Assembly: GCA_963970005.1 (NCBI GenBank)
Contig: CAXAMN010008535.1
Span: 106,597 to 170,596, forward strand
Origin: Durusdinium trenchii
Taxonomy: Eukaryota; Sar; Dinophyceae; Suessiales; Symbiodiniaceae
Reading direction: 5' to 3'
Length of the DNA stretch: 64,000 bases
Part shown: positions 1 through 11,813 of the stretch, in pieces
Layout: each line of letters starts with the position of its first letter
Position numbering within the stretch: position 1 is the stretch's first letter
Translations under genes and position numbers: made by a program
Notes under the pieces: model-generated
The model's input: only the letters and a program-made list of their open reading frames with translations
The model's database searches: none
What the model was told of the DNA's origin: nothing

Positions 1-941
1 TACAGTACATGATGTAAACTCATTGAATACCAAGGTAACGAGGTAAATGTATCTACTGTATATATAATGATATTAGTTAAATAAATATGTGTAGAACATA
101 CAGTTCGTTGCAAGCTGGCGGAACGAAGAGATCCGTGAAAACTGGCCAGGAATGACCAGCTTGTGATTGACTTGGGCGGTGTGCACAATCCAATGGACTC
201 TCGGATCCAAAAGAGCTGTTGAAGGAGACCATGACGCGAGTCGTCACGTCAGGAGAAGACCTTCCAGGTGGACAGTCTGAACATTCCTCAGGCTGGACCT
301 AAAAGCCAGTTTGGTCGTGCTACATGACTAGAATACAAACTGGGACATTTCCGAGTGTTAGGCAGTTCGTCCGCGAACGCTGCAACACATACAATTTAGA
401 GCCATTGATTTCTATATATATAGGTATATAGACAAACAGCTTGGATAAACTAAACGGATAGACAGATGGTGGACTGAGATTATGACTTGAGGTGGATCAT
501 GCACCAATGGTCCAAGAGTCAAAAACTAGACGGTTGATGACAGTTGCTGCATATAAATGAGTCAACATCTTCATTAGCAAGTCTCATGTTTAGGCTCCGA
601 GCCAGTTCACGATTGGCTGTACGCCTTGGTGCGTGCCACAATCATTCTATACTGACTATACACGGAAGGAATCCCATCATGTGCACCTGCTTCTTGTTCT
701 TAGTAGTAAGAATGCTCCCTAGTAGCTTCCAAAACTCTAATTATTGTCGTTCTGCACCATTTGTCCATCGGCTGAGTTCCCCGCAGGGTAGCGCCGTGGA
801 GCTGAGCTTTTTCTTTGCTGAGCGAAGGTGCTGTGGCTCTGAGTTCCGCCTGGAGACCAGCATCACCCCGGTGAAAGCAGCTTGTTGTGAAGGATTTGTT
901 TTCAAAAGAGATGGTGAAAGATGAACACTTGAAAAACCAAT
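1..941. other. Upstream stretch without a recognised gene
   Basis: AT-rich runs (TATATA near 60 and 410) and short open frames only. Upstream exons or the promoter of the VWF-D gene could lie here, but I see no diagnostic motif. Confidence 0.4.
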
Positions 942-3900
942 ATGCATGATGGGCATATAGGAATCATATCAGCTGAGGGTTCTTGCACCATTTGGGGCGA
1001 TCCACACATCAGCCCCTTCGACAGTGGCCTTTTTGGTGCAGAGCCCGGTCCACCGGTGTCCATCTTGACGAGCGGCGACTATTGGCTAGTGAAGAACCAG
1101 GACTTTAAACGATGTAATCTCACATGGCCCTTTAAAGCGCCATGGGCCATTGGTTTGCTGCCAGACCTGAGGTTGAAATGTTCAGTTCTGGTGATTCTGG
1201 TGGACAAAGAAAACATGCTGTGCCTGACTTCTTGCCAGCAAAAGATGGAAGCTGCGAGGACATTCAAATTCAGGGTCGATATGGTACCACCATCTACACA
1301 GTGGCGGGTCAGCCACTGGGCGTTGAGTCTGGTGATAATACACAATGCATTGACAGTGAGGAAACCTACTGCAACTAGTTTGTGTCAATGGCAACGGATT
1401 TTGTCTATCAGCAGCAATTTTTAAAGATTTTTGAGTCGAGGTTTCAAGCCTCCATGCACGAATCGCAAACCCCAGACAGAGGTCAGCGTTGCTTGAGCTC
1501 GCAATTAGCGGATCCTTCATCAACAACTCGACCTTCATTGTTCGGCCTACGAAAGACAAGATGACCTGGGACAATGAGCACATCCTGCCATCGATCCCCT
1601 CTGAATTTGCCAAGCCTTTCTGCAGGCTCAAGTACTTGGATGGTGACTTGCGCCAAATCACAAGGTTGTGAAGAGCCATAATATGTGTTTGTGAGATTTT
1701 GTGAGTGGCGCTCACAAGTAGGATTGAAATCCTCCACACTTTGCTCAAGTTCGCGGACTACCTATTTTTGCTACTCGCTACTTGAGTAGTTACTACACTC
1801 TGTAGCAGCTACAACCTGTTTTATCCTATTTCCGCGCAAAACTGCAGTGCTTGTTGGGCTGCTTGGTTTTCAGATGGAGAAATGATGAGAAATGGACTTC
1901 CGTACCCAGATTCAATCTCGGCTCGTTTGACAAGCAAGAAATGCCTTAATTTCTACGTCATTTCCAAGAACTCTCGTCTTCTACAGAGAGTCGTCGTTCT
2001 TGTTGTGTCCTTTTGCATGTTGTTTTCTTTCATTGAACCTTTCGTTCCTTTCCTTTCTTGTCTACCCCCTTACTAGGTCCTGCTTCCCCGAAAGACTTCC
2101 ACTCGACGACCCTTCTCCACGCCTCAGGTGAGCAGCACATTGATGATGTCCTTTCGGGCAATCCTGTGAAGTTGGTCAAGGCCTTCTTCGTTCGTAGCTT
2201 GGCGAGAAGTTTAGCGTGTCTAGGAAAAGCCTAGACTCTGGAGATGGGCAATATGACTCTGGAGATAATAGAGAGAATGTTTAAGAGAAAAACCAAGAGC
2301 GCTGCTTTCCAGTAGAGAAAACTCTGCGACACTGTGACGCTTTCTGGAGCCATGAATCATGATGCACCATTACGGACTGCACAATCTCACTGTTTGCGAA
2401 CTCCAGTAAAGATCACTGAAGAAAAGTGGATCTCATTCAAGCCGCATTCGAGTGTGTAATCAATCACCTGCTTGGTGCAAGGCAACGTTCAACTGACTAT
2501 CAACCGTTGGCCAGAGCACATTGATGCCATCATCACAATGCCTCAACAACTCAATGGACAGGCCACGGGTTTCATTATGTTGGATGGAAACTATCAACAT
2601 CAGCCTCGGAATAGGTGACCACTGTCCGAAAAGAATTGCGGGCACATGTTGCGAGGATACTATTTTGATGGTACGTAGCCTACATTAGCTTGTGTAGCTT
2701 AGCACATAGGATCCCTTTGAAGTGTGTTTGAGAATGTTTGAGAGGTTTGACTGTATGTTTACATCATGTTCGTGTGTGTGTGTGTGTGTTCTGACTTGTT
2801 TCTTTGTTATATTGCCGCCGGAAGTATATAGAGAAGCGATAAGTCCGATAAGTTATAATATATATATGTTGTGTTTTGCACTGCAGGATGGCCATTGTGG
2901 CAACTTCAATTTCGATCCTTCGGATGATTCCAAGGACGGGAAGCTTCGGGAGGATTTGGACAGGAAGACAGACCAGGTAATCATGCCAACGAACAAATCA
3001 GTCCGGGTAAGCTTGAAAAGGGGATGATAAGTACAGTACGCCATCAGCTCGGCATGGGTATTGGACCATTGGACTTAGTATTCGTCGTAGTTAGAGGAAG
3101 AATTATAAATAGCCGGACACAAGCAACAGACAGAGCTCAAATCCAAAATCCGCTAAAGACCAAGGGGTCCCAGCTTGTTGGTTCCCCATTGAACAATCAT
3201 TGGCATCGTTAGGAGGCAGCCTTTTGCTCTGTGATGTTGGATCTTGATCGATGGAGTAGAACAGAATAGAAGATGGTGTTATTCCAAAGATTCAAGTTTT
3301 GTCCCGCCAGATATATAATTCTGCAAAGTATATCCTGTCCAAATATTCTTGCTTTGAAGTTTCTGGGGTGTCTTCCAGTCCATTTAAGCGTTGTTCAATC
3401 TCATCGGATATCGAATCCTGTTCAAAGGTTGCCACTTATTTTGTCATTTTTGTTCAATCGACCTTGTCGAAACATGCACCTTTGACATCTTCTGCGGCTG
3501 TAGCTTGCCACCAGCCCACAACTCATTGATGAGGATAGTCCTGGGGACCACAAAAAGGAATCCCTCGTGCTGAAGGACTTTCCACTAGTTAGTACATTGT
3601 TAGTACGCAAATCATTCAGAAATGTTTAGATTGGATCTACGTAAAGACTCACCTCGCAAGTGTTTGCCAGCGCGAGTGTACCCCTGCAAGTGTGAGCACT
3701 GAGGAGAAGATTTTGGAGCGGATGGGCACTGTAGTCTCCCCCTCGGAGAGCCTTTTTCCAGATGGCAACTTGGCCTGAAGCATCCTGAATTTGTTGATGT
3801 CATTCCATGCAATTCCTGGGCTTACCAAGGGGTGACCAAGCTGGCGTTGTCCATTTGAAATTAACTAGCAACCAGCTACTTGTCCGACCAAAAAGGAAAG

Positions 3901-5312
3901 GGTTACCAAAAGAGCAGTGTGCCCTGGTGTTTAAGTCTAAGTCGTAGCTACAGCCTTCTTGCGACAGCAGGCTACTGTGTTGAATATGACTCTCACCAAT
4001 TGCAGCTGCAGGCTTTCAGTAAATGGTGTTGCAACTGTTTTGCACCACAACTTCAACGTGATGAGGTGCCCAGATGCACGCACATGCTTTTGCTGAGAGG
4101 ACCCTAGCCGATTGCCAGCCGCAGGCACGCACTCTGGGTTTCTCAGCCATTGAACAACACATGATTTGTCACCAGCTAACAAGTAGTTGACTGACAAGGG
4201 AAACCAGTTTTGTTCTGTTTGAGAGGCGAAAGGCAATATGATTCTAGATATGTTGCTGAAACAGTCAAACTTCCAAGTTCTCCGTTAAATCTGGAGGTGC
4301 AGCAGAAGGCGAGGAAGGCCTGCGAAGCCATGATCCATGCTGAGGGAAGCGACCTTGGCACCAGAGCGGCAGCTTTAAGCTTTGCATAGATGGATAAAGA
4401 AGATCTATCCAAACAATCCCTTCGCCCATGTTCACCCTAGTGGAAAGAGCGATCCTTAAGCACTACAAGGTGAACAACCTCCGGCGCAAAGGAAATTCCG
4501 TCTACACGTTGCACTCCAAAGTTATATATATATAAAATACAAATGGGAAAGAGATGAAAGAGATGCATTTGAGGGGGTTGGGGTTAGGCAAATTGGATTG
4601 TCCTATTCAAGGTGCGGTTCATGACAGGCTCCGCATGGTGCCCCGTCTTTGTTCATTGGCAGACTTGAAATCCCGATGTGATGCTCATTCGACGAGTATG
4701 TGGTTACTAGTACGTAGCTTCTTGTTACCAGTAGTCTGTAGTACCCGTGTTACTAGTGGCTTCTTGTATGTGAGAAGAAGTCAAACAAGATTTCACAAAC
4801 TAGCAGGGCATCCCATGGCGCTCGGGTCAGCATGTTACTCGTTCGTGCTTGGTAACCTAGACTCCGGATCGGATCGCAAGGTCCGGTTTGTCCCAAGGGG
4901 ACCCAAAAGTCCGCCTAAGAGGCCGAGAAGCCAAGACGAGAAGAGTTTGGTGAAGGATTCTGTTCAGTGTGGGTACTACTAGGTGTTCAGGATCAGACAT
5001 GTCGGTCTATAAAGAAAGAGCCTTTGAGTGCCTTTGATTTCCTCGTCCTTCTTGAGACCTTAAGGCCCGGCCAACATGGAGACCTGCATGTTCGACTATT
5101 GCTTTGCGGGGAAGGATTTTGCTGCTGAAGATGCCATTGTGATCCACGAGAGTGAGGAAGAGGCTGCACAGTGAGCCAATGACGGAATTCGAGATGCCTC
5201 GGTTTTGACACGGCTGCCAAATTGTGGCAGCAGATTTGATTCTACAGCCGTGGAATTCAAGCAAGCTTTTGTAGCCGGCGTCACTGCTTGCAACCTGACC
5301 CAAGCTGTGTAA
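942..5312 (+). CDS. von Willebrand factor type D domain protein, multi-exon
   Basis: Probable secreted or surface protein with a VWF-D module, a disulphide-rich adhesive domain. Exon 1 ends at 1100 and contains CTIWGDPHISPFD, the classic VWF-D opening. Exon 2 starts at 1259 and continues in phase (WLVKNQ then DIQIQGRYGTT). Exon 3, about 1490-1670, carries SGSFINNSTFIVRP. Exon 4 (2482-2561) carries LTINRWPEHIDAIITMP. Exon 5 (2887-3006) carries DGHCGNFN and a DD pair, the usual end of the domain. Probable later exons start at 4297 and cover 5065-5170 (METCMFDYCFAG, like the cysteine-rich segment after VWF-D) and 5234-5312, ending at TAA. The 1101-1258 intron is GA-AG and 2562-2886 is GC-AG; the exon-5 donor is GTAAGC. 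The upstream start and any signal peptide are not resolved; 942 is only the open-frame ATG. Confidence 0.75.
3473..3815 (-). CDS. Possible two-exon minus-strand gene fragment inside a VWF-D intron
   Basis: Read on the minus strand, 3815-3653 is open (WNDINKFRMLQAKLPSGKR) and is followed by a GTGAGT donor. The next open piece, 3540-3473, starts after a CCCAG acceptor and joins in phase (ILINELWAGGKL). No family is recognised. The stretch lies in the 3007-4296 intron of the + strand gene, and the + strand is also open across part of it, so this may be chance. No continuation in phase was found below 3473. Confidence 0.27.
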
Positions 5313-7420
5313 AGACCGGCATGCACAATTCACGTGGGCAGCTGCCTCTTCTCAAAGGCAAAATAATAAGAAGAGGCGATACTCACGGTGAAACTGTCGA
5401 TTAGACTCGCGCTGCCAATGGGCTGTATGCCTGATGCTTGACTGGGTTTGTGGGCGCTTGACGCTCCTGCGAGGTGCACTTACCACAACGGTGAAGTGCC
5501 TTGCGCCATATTGACTGAAGGTCAAAGAGACGCCAGCGAAGTAGTTTTTTACCATATCGACTGTGGTCTTTTCATGTCATTTTCTTTTCATTTGTATTTG
5601 TATGTATTTGTAAACCATCCATCGTTCTTTAATCAAGTGGTAGGACCATCCATTGTTTGATACCGAGATCTGCACCCACCGAGGTCAGGCCGGCGAATTC
5701 GAGCAGGCAGAGATTCAATCTGGAGGAGCAGTAACTGGTGGTTGTTGGCTCAAGGAGCAGTTTGGATGATTGTGATCCAACCGCTGAGTTTACCAATACA
5801 CCCATAATAAACAGCTGAGTAGACCATGCTTTGGTTGTTGGGATCCATTGTGTTGGCAGTTTTGGAGGAAGGATGCGGCAGGGAACTTTGACAGGGTTGA
5901 CCTGCATTCGCAATCACTTCACATTCGCATTCGTTTTTCGGTCACCGCTGCCCCCACCGCTCGCCCAGCAGAGCCGCTCCACTGCTCCACGTCGCGACCG
6001 TTGGATGCGAAGTCGCTGAAAGGTCATTGGTGGCAATTTCTTCTGCGCAGACATCATGGCCCGGCGCTGCATTGAGGCCACCCGAAATCTGAGGAATGTC
6101 GGACCATGGAGCTGAGAGCTTCCAGATCAATTGTCCTGGTAGCATTGATAGCTGGAGTTTGATCGTTTGGTTTTTTAGTTCTGGTCTTGTCGACCCCTGG
6201 CATGACCTGTAGCATTGGAGAGACTGCGGATAGAGAGCCCATATGTATAAGCCCATCAAGCCATGCAAGACTCGACTGAGCATGACAGAGTTCTCCCGTC
6301 ACTCTGTCATGCTCGCCAGGCCAAGCTGGAGGACCCCAGCAAGCGATATTTGCCGCTCGGGATGAAGGTCCCACAGGATTCTGATTGATATTGCATGGAT
6401 AAGGATTGGGTCTTTGGATTTCAATGGAAGCAAGATGAAAGAAGGGCTTTTGGCACCAAACAGGAAGCTAGATCTTGATGCCAGACGAAAGTGTACAAAA
6501 TCATAAGGACCTAGTTTTGGTTCTGAAAAGATGGGGAAAGGCTCTGCTGAGCGCTTCAAGGGGATGTAGGGACTTGAGGATTTCCTCGTGACTTGAGGTT
6601 GGTGGCCTTCTCCTTGGGTGCGGGTCCTGTAGCTCATGGTGGAGAGGCACGGCTGAACGAGTCTCGGTGCCAAAGAGGGGGTATATAGAGGTTGACAGAG
6701 GCGCAGGATTATGCTGGTTCATGCTGGACACATGGTGGCAATCCTTGGTGTGTGTGTGTTGATACTTCTTTCTAAATCGATCGAACCTTCCAGCATCTTC
6801 ATGCTAGAATGCTAGAGTTCCCAACATCACCGAGATCGGCATGGCGAGGTGTTGTTCGTTGTGTTGCACTGGGAATCCACTCAGCATGTTTTCGCATTGA
6901 CAGAACAAGTTGTGCCGAGAAACGAGATAAAACGACGGAATCACTATAACGCCTAGGGTCTGCTGTGGAGTCTCGTGGCCGGTGGCTGCCAGGTCCGTGG
7001 CAGCGCTCCCTTCAAGATGCGGCTCTTTTCATCTCAGCCCCTAGGAGCTTGGGATGAACATGGACAATTGCTGTAAGTGTACTCTATGTATTTGTTATGG
7101 TGCTTTTGGAAGAATGCTGCATAAAACACATCAAATTCAGAGAAGGGTTTGTCCGGGGAAGATCAACAAACCATGTTCACTTTAAATGCTTGAGAATGTA
7201 TGCTTGATCAGTGATCAGCAAGTTTTCGGGGAGAAAAGCTACAAGCACCGTCAGCAGGTGCTGGAACCATTTCTGTCACTACCTTGCAAGTTTTGGTGCA
7301 ACTTCCATGCTTCCATGCTTATCGATTCTGAGAGCACACGCCCAACATTGCCCATGTTATATACATGTTGCATTTCTGGCTTAACTCTTGACTCATGACC
7401 AAGCCCTCAGTGCTGTACCT
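5313..7420. other. Intergenic or intronic stretch, no supported gene
   Basis: Short open frames on both strands, none with a recognisable motif. A few segments of the + strand between 6170 and 6370 have coding-like composition but no consistent splice phase. Confidence 0.35.
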
Positions 7421-7600
7421 GTAATACCATTCATTTGGGCAGTATCACCGGAGAATTGTGGGAAGATGGGGCTTTGTTTGCTCCGGTATGTTTGGAGGAG
7501 TTCGAGCAGTGGAGTCCGACCGGCACCCCCAGCTGGCAGCCAGCGCATTGCCACCCGGCTGAAATACACTCAGCGGAGAAAAGTGCTGTGGAGAACGTGA
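7421..7600 (+). CDS. Possible exon, unknown protein
   Basis: An open segment reading SITGELWEDGALFAPVCLEE and onward, balanced in composition and followed by a GT dinucleotide after GAGAAC. No family is recognised. Isolated, so it may be an exon of an unplaced gene or chance. Confidence 0.25.
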   Translation, partial: VIPFIWAVSPENCGKMGLCLLRYVWRSSSSGVRPAPPAGSQRIATRLKYTQRRKVLWRT

Positions 7601-7793
7601 TAATACATCTCCAACGCTAGGTTGCTGGATAAAATCCTGCTCCAGAGGAAGACCCCGAGAGCCTTGCCATTAAAAAGCCAATCTCACACAGGATGAAAGT
7701 GAATGGCCAAAATCCTGCATCAGAAATTTGCACCCCATGGCTGGCAACTTTGCATTTAGGCACTTAGTATCGAAAAACAACAGTCCGGTATTT

Positions 7794-7952
7794 AGTAGCG
7801 ATGGCCTCCAACCTACTAGGAATGGCTTCCATTCTATAATAGCAAACTATATTAAAATATTTTAAATTATTAGAGCTTTCTTCCTTTTCTTTGTCTTTGT
7901 TTCTAACAGCGATGGCCTCCACCCTAATAGCAATGGCCTCCAACCTAAGAGT
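7794..7952 (+). repeat. Dispersed repeat, GATGGCCTCCACCCTAATAG type
   Basis: Several copies of a 20-25 base motif (ATGGCCTCCA[AC]CCTA followed by ATAG or CTAG) around 7800, 7910 and 7930. The reverse complement occurs at about 31,758-31,795. It seems related to the CTAGTAGC repeat family elsewhere in the window. Confidence 0.7.
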
Positions 7953-8100
7953 ACTTAACCCTTACAAGATTCATTCCACATGAATAATGCGAGCGCGTTC
8001 TTGCGTCCTAGCTAGTAGCTACTTATTGCCAGTAGCTTCCCTTACCTCCTTTGCTTACTTATAGCTATATACTTCTTAGGTACCTAGCGGCCTACCACCC

Positions 8101-8813
8101 TCTTAACAAAAAACATGCAATTACTGGTCCCCAGACCTGCTGAATTGGCAACAACAGGGTTTGAGTTGGTGACAGTAATTTTTGGTTGGAGTGGTTGAGC
8201 ACGGGGACCAAGGGACCAGGGGTCGAGAAACAGGGAGACACCTGACACCGTTGATACCTTTCTTCACCATTGGGGTTAGCCTCGCTGGTGGTTTGCTGTA
8301 GCTTGTCATGATTGGACCATAGGGATGGCATCACATGCCGCTTAGGGCAATCCTTTTCTGCATTCTTCGCAGCCTGCAAGGACTGGATTTCATACTGCGA
8401 GCAGCACTTAGAGTCAAAGTACTTGGCTGCCAGTGCAAGACCTTGTTCAAGACATGACATGCATGGCTCACTGCTGCGTGGGATCCTTCACACTCATAAT
8501 TGCTCACCCAGACAAAGATTAATCGGAAATTACCAAGACTAGGACTGGGGAAGACCGGCGAAGACCCCTCTCATGGCATTGCCAAGGCCCTTGACCTTGA
8601 ATGCCGCCCCAGGGCGCCGCTTCCGTCGGCCACTGGTCTGGGCTGGTTCTTCGTGTCATGCTTGTTTGGCTACGGGTCTTCCTGTCTCTCTCGGTCTCTG
8701 TAGGCACAAACAGCGACAGCTTGAGGCTTGAGGTGTCCAGAGTGTGGAAGACCGATAGGCCGGTAGATGGGGCAAGAACTGCAGCGACAAAATTGGAACC
8801 CGGTAAGAAAGGA
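8101..8813. other. No supported gene
   Basis: Overlapping short open frames on both strands; none shows a motif or consistent splice junctions. Confidence 0.3.
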
Positions 8814-8926
8814 GCCCTTAGTAGCGTCCTTGCTCCAAGTAGCGATGCCCTTTGCTCCTAGTAGCGTCCTTGTTCCTAGTAGTAAGGCCAGGAGCCCCTA
8901 GTAGCGTCCAATCGCTCCTAGTTCTG
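8814..8926 (+). repeat. CTAGTAGCGTCCTTG-type dispersed minisatellite
   Basis: Four to five degenerate units built from CTCCTAGTAGCGTCCTTG and TAGTAAGGCCAGGAGCCCC. The same units form a regular 40-base array at 56.5-56.9 kb. Confidence 0.8.
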
Positions 8927-10826
8927 TCACCAGCTATGGGGAACGGAAGATGGGTTAAAGATGGTTGGAGTAGTGCTAGATGAGACGCTCGAAGCGGTGA
9001 AATGTGGGTGCAGCTGCATTTTGGGAGGACGCGCTCCGACTGACGACCTAAGGCTGTTGCGCAGACCTGGCAGTAACCTTTGCCTCTTCCAGGTGAGTTT
9101 GCGGGCGACAGTCAACAAATTCATTTTTTTCCAGGTTGATCGAAGCAGTTTCATCCCGAGATCTTCACACTTGTTTGCTTTGGGGCTCGGGGGGGGGCCT
9201 TTCGATATTTTCTGAGCCAGGCTGGACAGGGGGAAGACAGTCGTCGAATGATGGTTGAGCAACCTGGATGGCTCTTCGATCGCTTAAATTTGGCTAGGTC
9301 ACAGGCGAAGGTGCAGTTCTACTGCTGGGAGCCACAGAGTAAAGGGAAAACTGTGTCGCTGGAGCCCCATCTAAACACGAGCCTGTTCACAAGGGTTCTT
9401 GCAGTTTCCGCAGGTAGCCGGGGAGGAGCAATCTGTGCTCTCAAGTGGCTGGCGCTACCGATTGTTTCCCCCCACAAGACCTCTCCACCAAGACCACACA
9501 CACGATATCAATCACCTCTTTCCTCAAGAAGAAGCTTCTGTCGGGCAGCCTACCCGAAGAAACATACATTTGTGATGTTGATAATTCAGTTTTTACCATT
9601 ATGCGTAACCAGAACCGCAAACGTTTGGCCCGATACCAGTTGAATTTTGATATATCTTCAAAAACACTGCAAAACACAGCATTTCGTAACTCTGATGAGA
9701 CCCCCCCAAGCTAACGCTTGGGATTAATCCTCCAGAAAATTCTTACGGCTTGCACGACCCTCCACAACGCCTCGGCACCTTCTGTGCGGGCGGACTTGGT
9801 GGTAAGTCAGGCCATTGGCAAATTGGAGACGGCACACCCCTTTGATCCTAGAACAGACATTTTGTAATATAATCTATGTCCTATGTAAGGGGAGAAAGAG
9901 AGAGAGAGAGAGAGCAATGTTTTCGAGCTCTCCAGCCTAGCTTTAAAGTTGCGGGAGCGACTGGAGTGCGTTGGCAGTCCCACACTCTGGCTTTTGAGCC
10001 CATGATTTCGGCCAACCTTTGCTTTGACCTAACTTCTTGTCGGCTGCTAGCGTCGGCTTCCATTAACGCATGCGTAAAGGTAAAACTTGCAAACCAACTG
10101 TGTTTGCAGACGGATGCCTTATGCTAGTGATGTGAGTGTGGCCGCCGCCTCCTCCAATGAGCCTGCACCTTGGAATCCATGATGGACAAGAACTTTGCAG
10201 CCGCTTATGCCGCCGGCCTTTTGTGGCACGCCGAGGATTGAAGATGTTGGGCTCCGTGTGGAATTCGCGCAGAGCGCATGGGAAATGATCGTAAAAGAGA
10301 GAGAGAGAGAGGGAGAGAGAGAGAGACAGAAAGAAAGAAAGAAAGAAAAAGAAAGAAAAAAGAACGAAAGAAAGAATAAAAAAACACACGAACTGTAGAA
10401 AAATTGCTCAGCCTGCAAATAGGAAGATGTTGTCAGGCTGTGCCGCCTTTCGGCTTTTGTTTCAGTGTTTCTAAAGCATACAGTGTTCCGACTGAGACAT
10501 ACTTTGAAGTTGCATGTTCCTGTGTTGGCACCAGAGCAACGCCGACCGCGGGACTTGTGTTACACTGGGCACCAACGAGGTTGTGGAATGCGTTAGAGGA
10601 GGATTGTAGTGCTACCATTCATACGTACGCACGGTTTGTGTGGTGTGAATGTGAAATGCTGGAGCTGCTTTCAAGACAGTTTGCCACATGGAAGTTCTGA
10701 CACTGTGCCCTTTTGTTTGTTATCCGAACCAGTTCACGAAAGGTAGCCCTTTAGGGGATACCTTGAGTTTGTCTTGCGAAGCAAGTGTTGGGACGTCCGG
10801 GTCTAATAATTGATCGCTCAATTCAG
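8927..10826. other. No supported gene; purine-rich microsatellites
   Basis: Contains a (GA)n run at 9897-9914 and a longer (GA)n/(GAAA)n tract at 10,294-10,377. Open frames of 80-130 codons here have no recognised motif; the minus-strand ones are translations of the purine tract. Confidence 0.4.
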
Positions 10827-11152
10827 NNNNNNNNNNNNNNNNNNNNNNNNNNNNNNNNNNNNNNNNNNNNNNNNNNNNNNNNNNNNNNNNNNNNNNNNNN
10901 NNNNNNNNNNNNNNNNNNNNNNNNNNNNNNNNNNNNNNNNNNNNNNNNNNNNNNNNNNNNNNNNNNNNNNNNNNNNNNNNNNNNNNNNNNNNNNNNNNNN
11001 NNNNNNNNNNNNNNNNNNNNNNNNNNNNNNNNNNNNNNNNNNNNNNNNNNNNNNNNNNNNNNNNNNNNNNNNNNNNNNNNNNNNNNNNNNNNNNNNNNNN
11101 NNNNNNNNNNNNNNNNNNNNNNNNNNNNNNNNNNNNNNNNNNNNNNNNNNNN
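10827..11152. other. Assembly gap (326 N)
   Basis: Run of N. Reading frames across it are meaningless. Confidence 0.99.
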
Positions 11153-11738
11153 CTTCTCTTCCCGCTGTCCTACCTTTCGTGTCTCCCTCCTCTCAAGTTA
11201 AGTATTGCAGGCAATCTGCAGAAATTGCCCCACTGTGCACAGAATGGAGTCATGTCTGCTCAGGTTGTTTGCGAACACGGGCGCTGAAGATGTCACCGTT
11301 CGAATCATTGCAGAGGCAAGGACACGCAAATTGCAACCACTTGTTGCTGCAAGACTGGCTGGGCTGAGGCGTTTGTTGCTGTGTCACCATACCTCACAAT
11401 GATTCACAATGGTTTCAGGTGAAGGTGATGACAGCGAGATCATCAGAAGGCATGGATTGGCACATAAGTCGCGAGTTCATGCGAGTTTTTTGCTCTTCAA
11501 ATTTTGGACAAATTCCTGATAGAACCTTCTCCGTGTTCCTCGGGCAGTCACCCCGATGATACCCGAAGTATCTCTTGAGGCTTGTTGGTGGCATCAGCCA
11601 ATTCAGAGGAGAAATCCTCCGAGGCCTTCGTTTGCTGCAAGTAATTTTGTGAAGTGAAATGTTGGACAACGCTGCAGTGGAGGAGAGTCTTGCTCTTGAA
11701 AACTTGAAAGCTGGAGGTCCAAGCCAGATCCACACCGG

Positions 11739-11813
11739 CAGGTCACCTGCTTCAATTGCGGCAAGACGGGCCATTTGGTGCGGGACTGCCCCAACACCAA
11801 GCCACTCACTTAG
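11739..11813 (+). pseudogene. Retroelement gag relic with a CCHC zinc knuckle
   Basis: The + strand reads TCFNCGKTGHLVRDCPN, a complete C-x2-C-x4-H-x4-C knuckle as found in the nucleocapsid part of retrotransposon Gag proteins, then a stop within nine codons. Flanking frames are broken by stops. I infer a decayed LTR-element fragment; a cellular CCHC protein exon is the alternative. It is unlike the intact Copia element in this window, whose Gag lacks a visible knuckle. Confidence 0.55.

Noticed and set aside
5744-5756. TTGGCTCAAGG, resembling the 3' end of the dinoflagellate spliced leader; weaker TATTTGGCTCAAA near 40,048
   Set aside because: Only about 10 bases match and the rest of the leader is absent; expected by chance at this length of sequence.
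10063-10418. Minus-strand frames rich in Ser/Phe/Leu
   Set aside because: They are translations of the (GA)n/(GAAA)n tract.
10785-11367. Open frames spanning the N gap
   Set aside because: Most of their length is unknown sequence.
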